DNA of 64,000 bases from Plasmopara viticola (taxonomy: Eukaryota; Oomycota; Peronosporomycetes; Peronosporales; Peronosporaceae): the NCBI GenBank assembly GCA_001695595.3, contig MBPM02000169.1, forward strand, positions 1-64,000, given 5' to 3'. Shown here piece by piece: positions 1 to 12,801 of the stretch. The notes under the pieces are model-generated. The model was not told the DNA's origin, searched no databases, and saw only the letters and a program-made list of their open reading frames with translations. The first letter of the stretch is position 1. Every line of letters starts with the position of its first letter. The position numbers were made by a program, and so were the translations under genes.

Positions 1-2914
1 GTTTCAAGGCCGTGAGTCGCATCAACTCTTGATAAAGATCATTTTCACTTGGTTATGGCTCCGACGTATGCGCATGCCTTAAAAGACACATTGTGCTGTT
101 CAGAGGGCGTAAGACGTTCCAGCGTTTCAAAGAGATCATTACTCCCAAAGTTTTGAATCCAACGCGTTCGTTCTTCTCAAGGTAGGTTGTGCTATTTGAA
201 GACTGTGAGACGTCTCAATTTTTAACGGTCTATTATTTTGAAGATATGACCTTAAGGCCACAATGTATGTAACCGAGGAATATTTTGTGCTGTTTTTGAG
301 TCTATATGACGTCTCAGCTGCTTTGAAGGATCATTAATCATTAGCTTTCGTCTCGAATTGATTTGCGCATGTCAAAAAATAAAACAAAGCATGCTTATTT
401 GGGGTCTTGAAAGGTCCAAGCTCTTTGAGACGATCATTATGGTTTTTAGGTGATGGCTCTATCGCGTTTCTAAGCGTCTGGACAGACAAACGTGCTGTGT
501 TGAGGCGATGGGACTACTGGGCTCCTTGTAGGGTCATTATTTACTAAATTTTGGCTCTAACACGTCTGTACGTGCCTAAGAAAACAGATCATACTGAGGC
601 CGTGAGTCGCTTCGGCTCCAAATAAATAGGTAATTTTCACTTAAATAAGACTATAACGTCTGCGCATGCCTTAAAGGCATATTGTGCTGTTCACAGGCCG
701 TGAGACATTCCAGCTTTTGAAAGGAATCATTAATTCCAAAGTAATGAAGTAAGCCAGTTTGTTTCTCTCAAGGAAGGTAGATCGTGCTGTTCTTAGCCTA
801 CGAGACGTCACAGTATTCCAATCGGTTACTGAAAAAATGGCATTCACTCATCAATCAACGAGCATATAAAGTGCTGTTTAAGGTCTATGTGACGTCTCAG
901 CTGCTTGAAAAGATCGGACATTTTCGGGTTTAGCTCGAACGCACCTGCGCATGTCCAAAAAGACAGACATCTTCTGAGTCGTGAAAGGTCTCAGCTCTTC
1001 GAGACGATCATTATTCATTCAGCAATGAATTTATCGCGTCTGTAAGCGTCTAGACAGACAGACCGTGATGTGTTGAGGCCGTGGAACGTACAGGCTTCTT
1101 AATAGGATCATTATATACTAACGTATGGCTCTAATTTGTCTTTACATGCCTAAAAAAACAGATCATACTGTTCCAAGGCCGTGGGTCGCATCAACTCTTG
1201 ATAAAGATCATTTTCACTTGATTATGGCTCCGACGTATACGCATGCCTTAGAAGACATATTGTGCTGTTCAGAGGGCGTAAGACGTTCCAGCGTTTCAAT
1301 GAGATCATTACTCCCAAAGTTTGAATTCAACGCGTTCGTGCTTCTCAAGGTAGGTTGTGCTATTTGAAGACTGTGAGACGTCACAATGTTTAACGGTCTG
1401 TATTTTTTGAAGGTATGACCTTAAAGCCTCAATGTATATAATCGAGGATATATTGTGCTGTATTGAGTCTATGTGACGTCTCAGCTGCTTTGAAGAATCG
1501 ATAATCTTTTGTTCGGCACAAACGCATCTGCGCATGTCAAGGAAGCAAATCGTGATATTTTGAGCTCGTGAAAGGTCTCAGCTCTTCGAGACGATTATTG
1601 TTCCCTTAGTAATGGCTCTATCGCGCCTCTTTAGAGTCTGGGAGGACAGACCATGCTATCTTGAGGCGTTGAAGCGTCTCAGCTCCTCAAAAGAAAATAA
1701 TTTCTAAAGTTATGGCTCTAACATATCTGTACGTGCCTTACAAAACAGATCGTACCATTGTAAGGACTTGAGTCGCTTTAACTCTCGATTAAGATCATTT
1801 GACTTAGTTATGCCTCCAACGTCTGCGCATGCCTCAAAAGACATATTGTGCTTTTTAGAGGCCGTGAGACATTCTACCTCTTAAAGAGATCCTTTTCCCC
1901 GAAGCTATTCCCAACGCATTGTGTTTTCAAGGAAAGGTGTGCTATTTTAAGGCCGTGAGACGCCTTAATTTCTTTAACGGTTTATTATTCTTAAAGATAT
2001 GGCACTAACGTGTCTTTGTAAGTCAACAAGGATATATTGTCCTGTTTTGAGTCTTTTGGGCGTCTCAGCTTTTTTTAAGGATCGGTAATATTTTTTGTCC
2101 CGAACGCATCTGCGCATGTCCAAATAAACAAAGCATGCTTATTTGAGGTCGTGAAAGGTCCCATCTCTTCGAAACGATCATTCTTAGTAATGGCTCTATC
2201 GCGTCTCTAAGCGTCTGGACAGACAGATTGTGCTGTGTTGAGGCGTTGGGACTTTCGGGTTCCTCGAAGGGTCATTATTTTTAGATTTTGGCTCGAACAC
2301 ATTTGTACGTGCCCAAGAAAACTGATCATATTGTTCCGAGGCCGTGAGTCGCTTTGGCTCTTGAAAGAGATAATTTTCATTTAAATATGGATTCAATGTC
2401 TGCGAATGCCTTAAAGGCATATTGTGCTGTTCAGAGGCCGAGAGACGTTCCAGCTTTTAAAAGGAATCATTAATTCCAAAGTTATGAATCTAATATGCTT
2501 GTTCTTCTCAAGGAAGGTAGATCATGCTTTTCTGAGCCCACGAGACGTTACAGTATTCCAATCGGTATATTATAAAAACATGGCATTCACTCGTCTATGT
2601 ATGTCAACAAGAGCTGTATAAATATATGCGACGTCTTAGCTGCTTGAAAATATCAGACATCATAGGGTTTAGCTTGAACGCATCTGCGCATGTCCAAAAA
2701 GACAGAGCATGCTCTTCTGAGGTCGTGAAAGGTGTCAGCTTTTCGAGACGATCATTACTCAATCAGCAATGAATTTATCGCGTCTGTAAGCGTCTGGACA
2801 GACAGACCGTGCTGTGTTGAGGCCGTGAAATGTTTCCGGCTTCTTAATAGGATCATTATTTACTAATGTATGGTTTTAAGGCGTCTGTTCATGCCCCATA
2901 AAACAGATCATACT
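1..2914. repeat. Higher-order unit 1 (full, 2914 bp)
   Basis: Thirty monomers in five hexamers, with hexamer-first monomers at about 9, 599, 1178, 1766 and 2341. The second and third hexamer starts (599, 1178) and the unit start are close relatives, which sets up the later unequal exchanges. Position 1 of the window coincides with the unit start used here, by chance or by choice of phase. Confidence 0.93.
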
Positions 2915-5816
2915 GTTTCAAGGCCGTGAATCGCATCAACCCTTGATAAAGATCATTTTCACTTGGTTATGGCTCCGACGTATGCGCATGCCTTAAAAGA
3001 CACATTGTGCTGTTCAGAGGGCGTAAGACGTTCCAGCGTTTCAAAGAGATCATTACTCCCAAAGTTTTGAATCCAACGCGTTCGTTCTTCTCAAGGTAGG
3101 TTGTGCTATATGAAGACTGTGAGACGTCTCAATTTTTAACGGTCTATTATTTTTGAAGATGTGACCTTAAGGCCACAATGTATGTAACCGAGGATATTTT
3201 GTGCTGTTTTGAGTCTATATGACGTCTCAGCTGCTTTGAAGGATCGGTAATCATTAGCTTTCGTCTCGAATTGATTTGCGCATGTCAAAAAATAAAACAA
3301 AGCATGCTTATTTGGGGTCTTGAAAGGTCCAAGCTCTTTGAGACGATCATTATGTTTTCTAGGTAATGGCTCTATCGCGTCTCTAAGCGTCTGGACAGAC
3401 AAACCGTGCTGTGTTGAGGCGATGGGACTACTGGGCTCCTTGTAGGGTCATTATTTACTAAATTTTGGCTCTAACACGTCTGTACGTGCCTAAGAAAACA
3501 GATCATACTGAGGCCGTGAGTCGCTTCGGCTCCAAATAAAAGGTAATTTTCACTTAAATAAGACTATAACGTCTGCGCATGCCTTAAAGGCATATTGTGC
3601 TGTTCACAGGCCGTGAGACATTCCAGCTTTTGAAAGGAATCATTAATTCCAAAGTAATGAAATAAGCCAGTTTGTTTCTCTCAAGGAAGGTAGATCGTGC
3701 TGTTCTTAGCCTACGAGACGTCACAGTATTCCAATCGGTTCACTTGAAAAAATGCATTCACTCATCAATCAACGAGGATATAAAGTGCTGTTTAAGGTCT
3801 ATGTGACGTCTCAGCTGCTTGAAAAGACCGGACATTTTCGAGTTTAGCTCGAACGCACCTGCGCATGTCCAAAAAGACAGAGCATGCTCTTCTGAGGTCG
3901 TGAAAGGTCTCAGCTCTTCGAGACGATCATTATTCATTCAGTAATGAATTTATCGCGTCTGTAAGCGTCTGGACAGACAGACCGTGATGTGTTGAGGCCG
4001 TGGAACGTACAGGCTTCTTAATAGGATCATTATATACTAACGTATGGCTCTAATTTGTCTTTACATGCCTAAAAAAACAGATCATACTGTTCCAAGGCCG
4101 TGAGTCGCATCAACTCTTGATAAAAATCATTTTCACTTGATTATGGCTCCGACGTATGCGCATGCCTTAAAGACACATTGTGCTGTTCAGAGGGCGTAAG
4201 ACGTTCCAGCGTTTCAATGAGATCATTACTCCCAAAGTTTGAATCAACGCGTTCGTGCTTCTCAAGGTAGGTTGTGCTATTTGAAGACTGTGAGACGTCA
4301 CAATTTTTAACGGTCTGTATTTTTGAAGGTATGACCTTAAGCCTCAATGTATATAATCGAGGATATATTGTGCTGTTTGAGTCTATGTGACGTCTCAGCT
4401 GCTTTGAAGAATCGATAATCTTTTGTTCGGCACAAACGCATCTGCGCATGTCCAAGGAAGCAAATCGTGATATTTTGAGCTCGTGAAAAGTCTCAGCTCT
4501 TCGAGACGATCATTGTTCCCTTAGTAATGGCTCTATCGCGCCTCTTTAGAGTCTGGGTGGACAGACCATGCTCTCTTGAGGCGTTGAAGCGTCTCAGCTC
4601 CTCAAAAGAAAATTTTAAAGTTATGGCTCTAACATGTCTGTACGTGCCTTACAAAACAGATCGTACCATTGTAAGGACGTGAGTCGCTTTAACTCTCGAT
4701 TAAGATCATTTGACTTAGTTATGCCTCCAACGTCTGCGCATGCCTAAAAAGACATATTGTGCTTTTTAGAGGCCGTGAGACATTCTACCTCTTAAAGAGA
4801 TCCTTTTCCCCGAAGCTATTCCACCAACGCATTGTGTTTTCAAGGAAAGGTGTGCTATTTTAAGGCCGTGAGACGCCTTAATTTCTTTAACGGTTTATTA
4901 TTCATAAAGATATGGCACTAACGTGTCTTTGTAAGTCAACAAGGATATATTGTGCTGTTTTGAGTCTTTTGGGCGTCTCAGCTTTTTTAAGGATCGGTAA
5001 TATTTTTTGTCCCGAACGCATCTGCGCATGTCCAAATAAAACAAAGCATGCTTATTTGAGGTCGTGAAAGGTCCCATCTCTTCGAACGATCATTCAGCAA
5101 TGGCTCTATCGCGTCTCTAAGCGTCTGGACAGACAGATTGTGCTGTGTTGAGGCGTGGGACTTCCGGGTTCCTCGAAGGGTCATTATTTTTATATTTTGG
5201 CTCGAACACATTTGTACGTGCCCAAGAAAACTGATCATATTGTTCCGAGGCCGTGAGTCGCTTTGGCTCTTGAAAGAGATAATTTTCATTTAAATATGGA
5301 TTCAATGTCTGCGATGCCTTAAAGGCATATTGTGCTGTTCAGAGGCCGAGAGACGTTCCAGCTTTTAAAAGGAATCATTAATTCCAAAGTTATGAATCTA
5401 ATATGCTTGTTCTTCTCAAGGAGGTAGATCATGCTTTTCTGAGCCCACGAGACGTCACAGTATTCCAATCGGTATATTATGAAAATATGGCATTCACTCG
5501 TCTATGTATGTCAACAAGAGCTGTATAAATATATGCGACGTCTTAGCTGCTTGAAAATATCAGACATCATAGGGTTTAGCTTGAACGCATCTGCGCATGT
5601 CCAAAAAGACAGAGCATGCTCTTCTGAGGTCGTGAAAGGTGTCAGCTTTCGAGACGATCATTATTCATCAGCAATGAATTTATCGCGTCTGTAAGCGTCT
5701 GGACAGACAGACCGTGCTGTGTTGAGGCCGTGAATGTTCAGGCTTCTTAATAGGATCATTATTTACTAATGTATGGTTTTAAGGCGTCTGTTCATGCCCA
5801 TAAAACAGATCATACT
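2915..5816. repeat. Higher-order unit 2 (full, 2902 bp)
   Basis: Same order of monomer variants as unit 1, with many single-base deletions (for example near 4610 and 5313) that shorten it by about 12 bp. It starts at 'gtttcaaggc' 2915. Confidence 0.93.
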
Positions 5817-6982
5817 GTTTCAAGGCCGTGAGTCGCATCAACCTTGATAAAGATCATTTTCACTTGGTTATGGCTCCGACGTATGCGCATGCCTTAAAAG
5901 ACACATTGTGCTGTTCAGAGGGCGTAAGACGTTCCAGCGTTTCAAAGAGATCATTACTCCCAAAGTTTTGAATCCAACGCGTTCGTTCTTCTCAAGGTAG
6001 GTTGTGCTATTTGAAGACTGTGAGACGTCTCAATTTTTAACGGTCAATTATTTTTGAAGATGTGACCTTAAGGCCACAATGTATGTAACCGAGCATATTT
6101 TGTGCTGTTTTGAGTCTATATGACGTCTCAGCTGCTTTGAAGGATCGGTAATCATTAGCTTTTGTCTCGAATTGATTTGCGCATGTCAAAAAATAAAACA
6201 AAGCATGCTTATTTGGGGTCTTGAAAGGTCCAAGCTCTTTGAGACGATCATTATGTTTTCTAGGTAATGGCTCTATCGCGTCTCTAAGCGTCTGGACAGA
6301 CAAACCGTGCTGTGTTGAGGAGATGGGACTACTGGGCTCCTTGTAGGGTCATTATTTACTAAATTTTGGCTCTAACACGTCTGTACGTGCCTAAGAAAAC
6401 AGATCATACTGAGGCCGTGAGTCGCTTCGGCTCAAATAAAAGGTAATTTTCACTTAAATCAGACTATAACGTCTGCGCATGCCTTAAAGGCATATTGTGC
6501 TGTTCACAGGCCGTGAGACATTCCAGCTTTTGAAAGGAATCATTAATTCCAAAGTAATGAATAAGCCAGTTTGTTTCTCTCAAGGAAGGTAGATCGTGCT
6601 GTTCTTAGCCTACGAGACGTCACAGTATTCCAATCGGTTACTGAAAAATGACATTCACTCATCAATCAACGAGGATATAAAGTGCTGTTTAAGGTCTATG
6701 TGACGTCTCAGCTGCTTGAAAAGACCGGACATTTTCGGTTTAGCTCGAACGCACCTGCGCATGTCCAAAAAGACAGAGCATGCTCTTCTGAGGTCGTGAA
6801 AGGTCTCAGCTCTTCGAGACGATCATTATTCATTCAGTAATAAATTTATCGCGTCTGTAAGCGTCTGGACAGACAGACCGTGATGTGTTGAGGCCGTGGA
6901 ACGTACAGGCTTCTTAATAGGATCATTATATACTAACGTATGGCTCTAATTTGTCTTTACATGCCTAAAAACAGATCATACT
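5817..6982. repeat. Higher-order unit 3 (short, two hexamers, 1166 bp)
   Basis: It starts as a normal unit and follows the first twelve monomers, then restarts at 6983 where a monomer-13-like left end ('ctgttccaagg') continues into monomer-1 sequence ('cacttggttatggctccg'). The loss is 18 monomers, exactly three hexamers, as expected from unequal exchange between homologous hexamer-first monomers. Confidence 0.9.
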
Positions 6983-9894
6983 GTTCCAAGGCCGTGAGTT
7001 GCATCAACTCTTGATAAAGATCATTTTCACTTGGTTATGGCTCCGACGTATGCGCATGCCTTAAAGACACATTGTGCTGTTCAGAGGGCGTAAGACGTTC
7101 CAGCGTTTCAAAGAGATCATTACTCCCAAAGTTTTGAATCCAACGCGTTCGTTCTTCTCAAGGTAGGTTGTGCTATTTGAAGACTGTGAGACGTCTCAAT
7201 TTTTAACGGTCTATTATTTTTGAAGATGTGACCTTAAGGCCACAATGTATGTAACCGAGGATATTTTGTGCTGTTTTGAGTCTATATGACGTCTCAGCTG
7301 CTTTGAAGGATCGGTAATCATTAGCTTTCGTCTCGAATTGATTTGCGCATGTCAAAAAATAAAACAAAGCATGCTTATTTGGGGTCTTGAAAGGTCCAAG
7401 CTCTTTGAGACGATCATTATGTTTTCTAGGTAATGGCTCTATCGCGTCTCTAAGCGTCTGGACAGACAAACCGTGCTGTGTTGAGGCGATGGGACTACTG
7501 GGCTCCTTGTAGGGTCATTATTTACTAAATTTTGGCTCTAACACGTCTGTACGTGCCTAAGAAAACAGATCATACTGAGGCCGTGAGTCGCTTCGGCTCC
7601 AAATAAATAGGTAATTTTCACTTAAATAAGACTATAACGTCTGCGCATGCCTTAAAGGCATATTGTGCTGTTCACAGGCCGTGAGACATTCCAGCTTTTG
7701 AAAGGAATCATTAATTCCAAAGTAATGAATAAGCCAGTTTGTTTCTCTCAAGGAAGGTAGATCGTGCTGTTCTTAGCCTACGAGACGTCACAGTATTCCA
7801 ATCGGTTCACTTGAAAAAATGACATTCACTCATCAATCAACGAGGATATAAAGTGCTGTTTAAGGTCTATGTGACGTCTCAGCTGCTTGAAAAGATCGGA
7901 CATTTTCGAGTTTAGCTCGAACGCACCTGCGCATGTCCAAAAAGACAGAGCATGCTCTTCTGAGGTCGTGAAAGGTCTCAGCTCTTCGAGACGATCATTA
8001 TTCATTCAGTAATGAATTTATCGCGTCTGTAAGCGTCTGGACAGACAGACCGTGATGTGTTGAGGCCGTGGAACGTACAGGCTTCTTAATAGGATCATTA
8101 TATACTAACGTATGGCTCTAATTTGTCTTTACATGCCTAAAAAAACAGATCATACTGGCCGTGGTCGCATCAACTCTTGATAAAGATCATTTTCACTTGA
8201 TTATGGCTCCGACGTATACGCATGCCTTAAAGACACATTGTGCTGTTCAGAGGGCGTAAGACGTTCCAGCGTTTCAATGAGATCATTACTCCCAAAGTTT
8301 GAATTCAACGCGTTCGTGCTTCTCAAGGTAGGTTGTGCTATTTGAAGACTGTGAGACGTCACAATTTTTAACGGTCTGTATTTTTGAAGGTATGACCTTA
8401 AGCCTCAATGTATATAATCGAGGATATATTGTGCTGTTTGAGTCTATGTGACGTCTCAGCTGCTTTGAAGAATCGATAATCTTTTGTTCGGCACAAACGC
8501 ATCTGCGCATGTCCAAGGAAGCAAATCGTGATATTTTGAGCTCGTGAAAGGTCTCAGCTCTTCGAGACGATCATTGTTCCCTTAGTAATGGCTCTATCGC
8601 GCCTCTTTAGAGTCTGGGTGGACAGACCATGCTATCTTGAGGCGTTGAAGCGTCTCAGCTCCTCAAAAGAAATATTTTAAAGTTATGGCTCTAACACGTC
8701 TGTACGTGCCTTACAAAACAGATCGTACCATTGTAAGGACGTGAGTCGCTTTAACTCTCGATTAAGATCATTTGACTTAGTTATGCCTCCAACGTCTGCG
8801 CATGCCTTAAAAAGACATATTGTGCTTTTTAGAGGCCGTGAGACATTCTACCTCTTAAAGAGATCCTTTTCCCCGAAGCTATTCCACCAACGCATTGTGT
8901 TTTTCAAGGAAAGGTGTGCTATTTTAAGGCCGTGAGACGCCTTAATTTCTTTAACGGTTTATTATTCTTAAAGATATGGCACTAACGTGTCTTTGTAAGT
9001 CAACAAGGATATATTGTGCTGTTTTGAGTCTTTTGGGCGTCTCAGCTTTTTAAGGATCGGTAATATTTTTTGTCCCGAACGCATCTGCGCATGTCCAAAT
9101 AAACAAAGCATGCTTATTTGAGGTCGTGAAAGGTCCCATCTCTTCGAGACGATCATTCTTTTCTTAGTAATGGCTCTATCGCGTCTCTAAGCGTCTGGAC
9201 AGACAGATTGTGCTGTGTTGAGGCGGTGGGACTTCCGGGCTCCTCGAAGGGTCATTATTTTTTATATTTTGGCTCGAACACATTTGTACGTGCCCAAGAA
9301 AACTGATCATATTGTTCCGAGGCCGTGAGTCGCTTCGGCTCTTGAAAGAGATGATTTTCATTTAAATATGGCTTCAATGTCTGCGCATGCCTTAAAGGCA
9401 TATTGTGCTGTTCAAAGGCCGAGAGACGTTCCAGCTTTTAGAAGGAATCATTAATCCCAAAGTTATGAATCTAATATGCTTGTTCTTCTCAAGGAAGGTA
9501 GATCATGCTTTTCTGAGCCCACGAGACGTCACAGTATTCCAATCGGTATATTATGAAAATATGGCATTCACTCGTCTATGTATGTCAACAAGAGCTGTAT
9601 AAATATATGCGACGTCTCAGCTGCTTAAAAATATCAGACATCATAGGGTTTAGCTTGAACGCATCTGCGCATGTCCAAAAAGACAGAGCATGCTCTTCTG
9701 AGGTCGTGAAAGGTGTCAGCTCTTCGAGACGATCATTATTCATTCAGCAATGAATTTATCGCGTCTGAAAGCGTCTAAACAGACAGACCGTGCTGTGTTG
9801 AGGCCGTGGAACGTTCAGGCTTCTTAATAGGATCATTATTTACTAACGTATGGCTCTAATTTGTCTGTTCATGCCTCATAAAACAGATCATACA
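6983..9894. repeat. Higher-order unit 4 (full, 2912 bp)
   Basis: Full 30-monomer unit whose first monomer is a hybrid (left edge of monomer 13, remainder of monomer 1). All five hexamer-first monomers are present. Confidence 0.93.
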
Positions 9895-12801
9895 GTTTCA
9901 AGGCCGTGAGTCGCATCAACTCTTGATAAAGATCATTTTCACTTGGTTATGGCTCCGACGTATGCGCATGCCTTAAAAGACACATTGTGCTGTTCAGAGG
10001 GCGTAAGACGTTCCAGCGTTTCAAAGAGATCATTACTCCCAAAGTTTTGAATCCAACGCGTTCGTTCTTCTCAAGGTAGGTTGTGCTATTTGAAGACTGT
10101 GAGACGTCTCAATTTTTAACGGTCTATTATTTTTGAAGATGTGACCTTAAGGCCACAATGTATGTAACCGAGGATATTTTGTGCTGTTTTGAGTCTATAT
10201 GACGTCTCAGCTGCTTTGAAGGATCGGTAATCATTAGCTTTCGTCTCGAATTGATTTGCGCATGTCAAAAAATAAAACAAAGCATGCTTATTTGGGGTCT
10301 TGAAAGGTCCAAGCTCTTTGAGACGATCATTATGTTTTCTAGGTAATGGCTCTATCGCGTCTCTAAGCGTCTGGACAGACAAACCGTGCTGTGTTGAGGC
10401 GATGGGACTACTGGGCTCCTTGTAGGGTCATTATTTACTAAATTTTGGCTCTAACACGTCTGTACGTGCCTAAGAAAACAGATCATACTGAGGCCGTGAG
10501 TCGCTTCGGCTCCAAATAAATAGGTAATTTTCACTTAAATAAGACTATAACGTCTGCGCATGCCTTAAAGGCATATTGTGCTGTTCACAGGCCGTGAGAC
10601 ATTCCAGCTTTTGAAAGGAATCATTAATTCCAAAGTAATGAAATAAGCCAGTTTGTTTCTCTCAAGGAAGGTAGATCGTGCTGTTCTTAGCCTACGAGAC
10701 GTCACAGTATTCCAATCGGTTCACTTGAAAAAATGACATTCACTCATCAATCAACGAGGATATAAAGTGCTGTTTAAGGTCTATGTGACGTCTCAGCTGC
10801 TTGAAAAGACCGGACATTTTCGAGTTTAGCTCGAACGCACCTGCGCATGTCCAAAAAGACAGAGCATGCTCTTCTGAGGTCGTGAAAGGTCTCAGCTCTT
10901 CGAGACGATCATTATTCATTCAGTAATGAATTTATCGCGTCTGTAAGCGTCTGGACAGACAGACCGTGATGTGTTGAGGCCGTGGAACGTACAGGCTTCT
11001 TAATAGGATCATTATATACTAACGTATGGCTCTAATTTGTCTTTACATGCCTAAAAAAACAGATCATACGGCCGTGGGTCGCATCAACTCTTGATAAAGA
11101 TCATTTTCACTTGATTATGGCTCCGACGTATACGCATGCCTTAGAAGACATATTGTGCTGTTCAGAGGGCGTAAGACGTTCCAGCGTTTCAATGAGATCA
11201 TTACTCCCAAAGTTTGAATTCAACGCGTTCGTGCTTCTCAAGGTAGGTTGTGCTATTTGAAGACTGTGAGACGTCACAATTTTTAACGGTCTGTATTTTT
11301 TGAAGGTATGACCTTAAAGCCTCAATGTATATAATCGAGGATATATTGTGCTGTATTGAGTCTATGTGACGTCTCAGCTGCTTTGAAGAATCGATAATCT
11401 TTTGTTCGGCACAAACGCATCTGCGCATGTCCAAGGAAGCAAATCGTGATATTTTGAGCTCGTGAAAGGTCTCAGCTCTTCGAGACGATCATTGTTCCCT
11501 TAGTAATGGCTCTATCGCGCCTCTTTAGAGTCTGGGTGGACAGACCATGCTATCTTGAGGCGTTGAAGCGTCTCAGCTCCTCAAAAGAAAATAATTTCTA
11601 AAGTTATGGCTCTAACATATCTGTACGTGCCTTACAAAACAGATCGTACCATTGTAAGGACGTGAGTCGCTTTAACTCTCGATTAAGATCATTTGACTTA
11701 GTTATGCCTCCAACGTCTGCGCATGCCTCAAAAGACATATTGTGCTTTTTAGAGGCCGTGAGACATTCTACCTCTTAAAGAGATCCTTTTCCCCGAAGCT
11801 ATTCCTCCAACCATTGTGTTTTTCAAGGAAAGGTGTGCTATTTTAAGGCCGTGAGACGCCTAAATTTCTTTAACGGTTTATTATTCTTAAAGATATGGCA
11901 CTAACGTGTCTTTGTAAGTCAACAAGGATATATTGTGCTGTTTTGAGTCTTTTGGGCGTCTCAGCTTTTTTTAAGGATCGGTAATATTTTTTGTCCCGAA
12001 CGCATCTGCGCATGTCCAAATAAACAAAGCATGCTTATTTGAGGTCGTGAGGTCCCATCTCTTCGAACGATCATTCAGTAATGGCTCTATCGCGTCTCTA
12101 AGCGTCTGGACAGACAGATTGTGCTGTGTTGAGGCGTGGGACTTCCGGGTTCCTCGAAGGGTCATTACTTTTTAGATTTTGGCTCGAACACATTTGTACG
12201 TGCCCAAGAAAACTGATCATATTGTTCCGAGGCCGTGAGTCGCTTTGGCTCTTGAAAGAGATGATTTTCATTTAAATATGGCTTCAATGTCTGCGCATGC
12301 CTTAAAGGCATATTGTGCTGTTCAAAGGCCGAGAGACGTTCCAGCTTTTAGAAGGAATCATTAATTCCAAAGTTATGAATCTAATATGCTTGTTCTTCTC
12401 AAGGAAGGTAGATCATGCTTTTCTGAGCCCACGAGACGTCACAGTATTCCAATCGGTATATTATGAAAATATGGCATTCACTCGTCTATGTATGTCAACA
12501 AGAGCTGTATAAATATATGCGACGTCTCAGCTGCTTGAAAATATCAGACATCATAGGGTTTAGCTTGAACGCATCTGCGCATGTCCAAAAAGACAGAGCA
12601 TGCTCTTCTGAGGTCGTGAAAGGTGTCAGCTCTTCGAGACGATCATTATTCATTCAGCAATGAATTTATCGCGTCTGTAAGCGTCTGGACAGACAGACCG
12701 TGCTGTGTTGAGGCCGTGGAACGTTCAGGCTTCTTAATAGGATCATTATTTACTAATGTATGGTTTAATTTGTCTGTTCATGCCTAAAAACAGATCATAC
12801 T
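9895..12801. repeat. Higher-order unit 5 (full, 2907 bp)
   Basis: Complete unit beginning 'gtttcaaggc' at 9895. It shares the 'tgcgcatgcctt' and 'ttcaaaggccgagag' variants of its 24th/25th monomers with unit 4 (9405, 12315), a sign of local homogenisation. Confidence 0.93.
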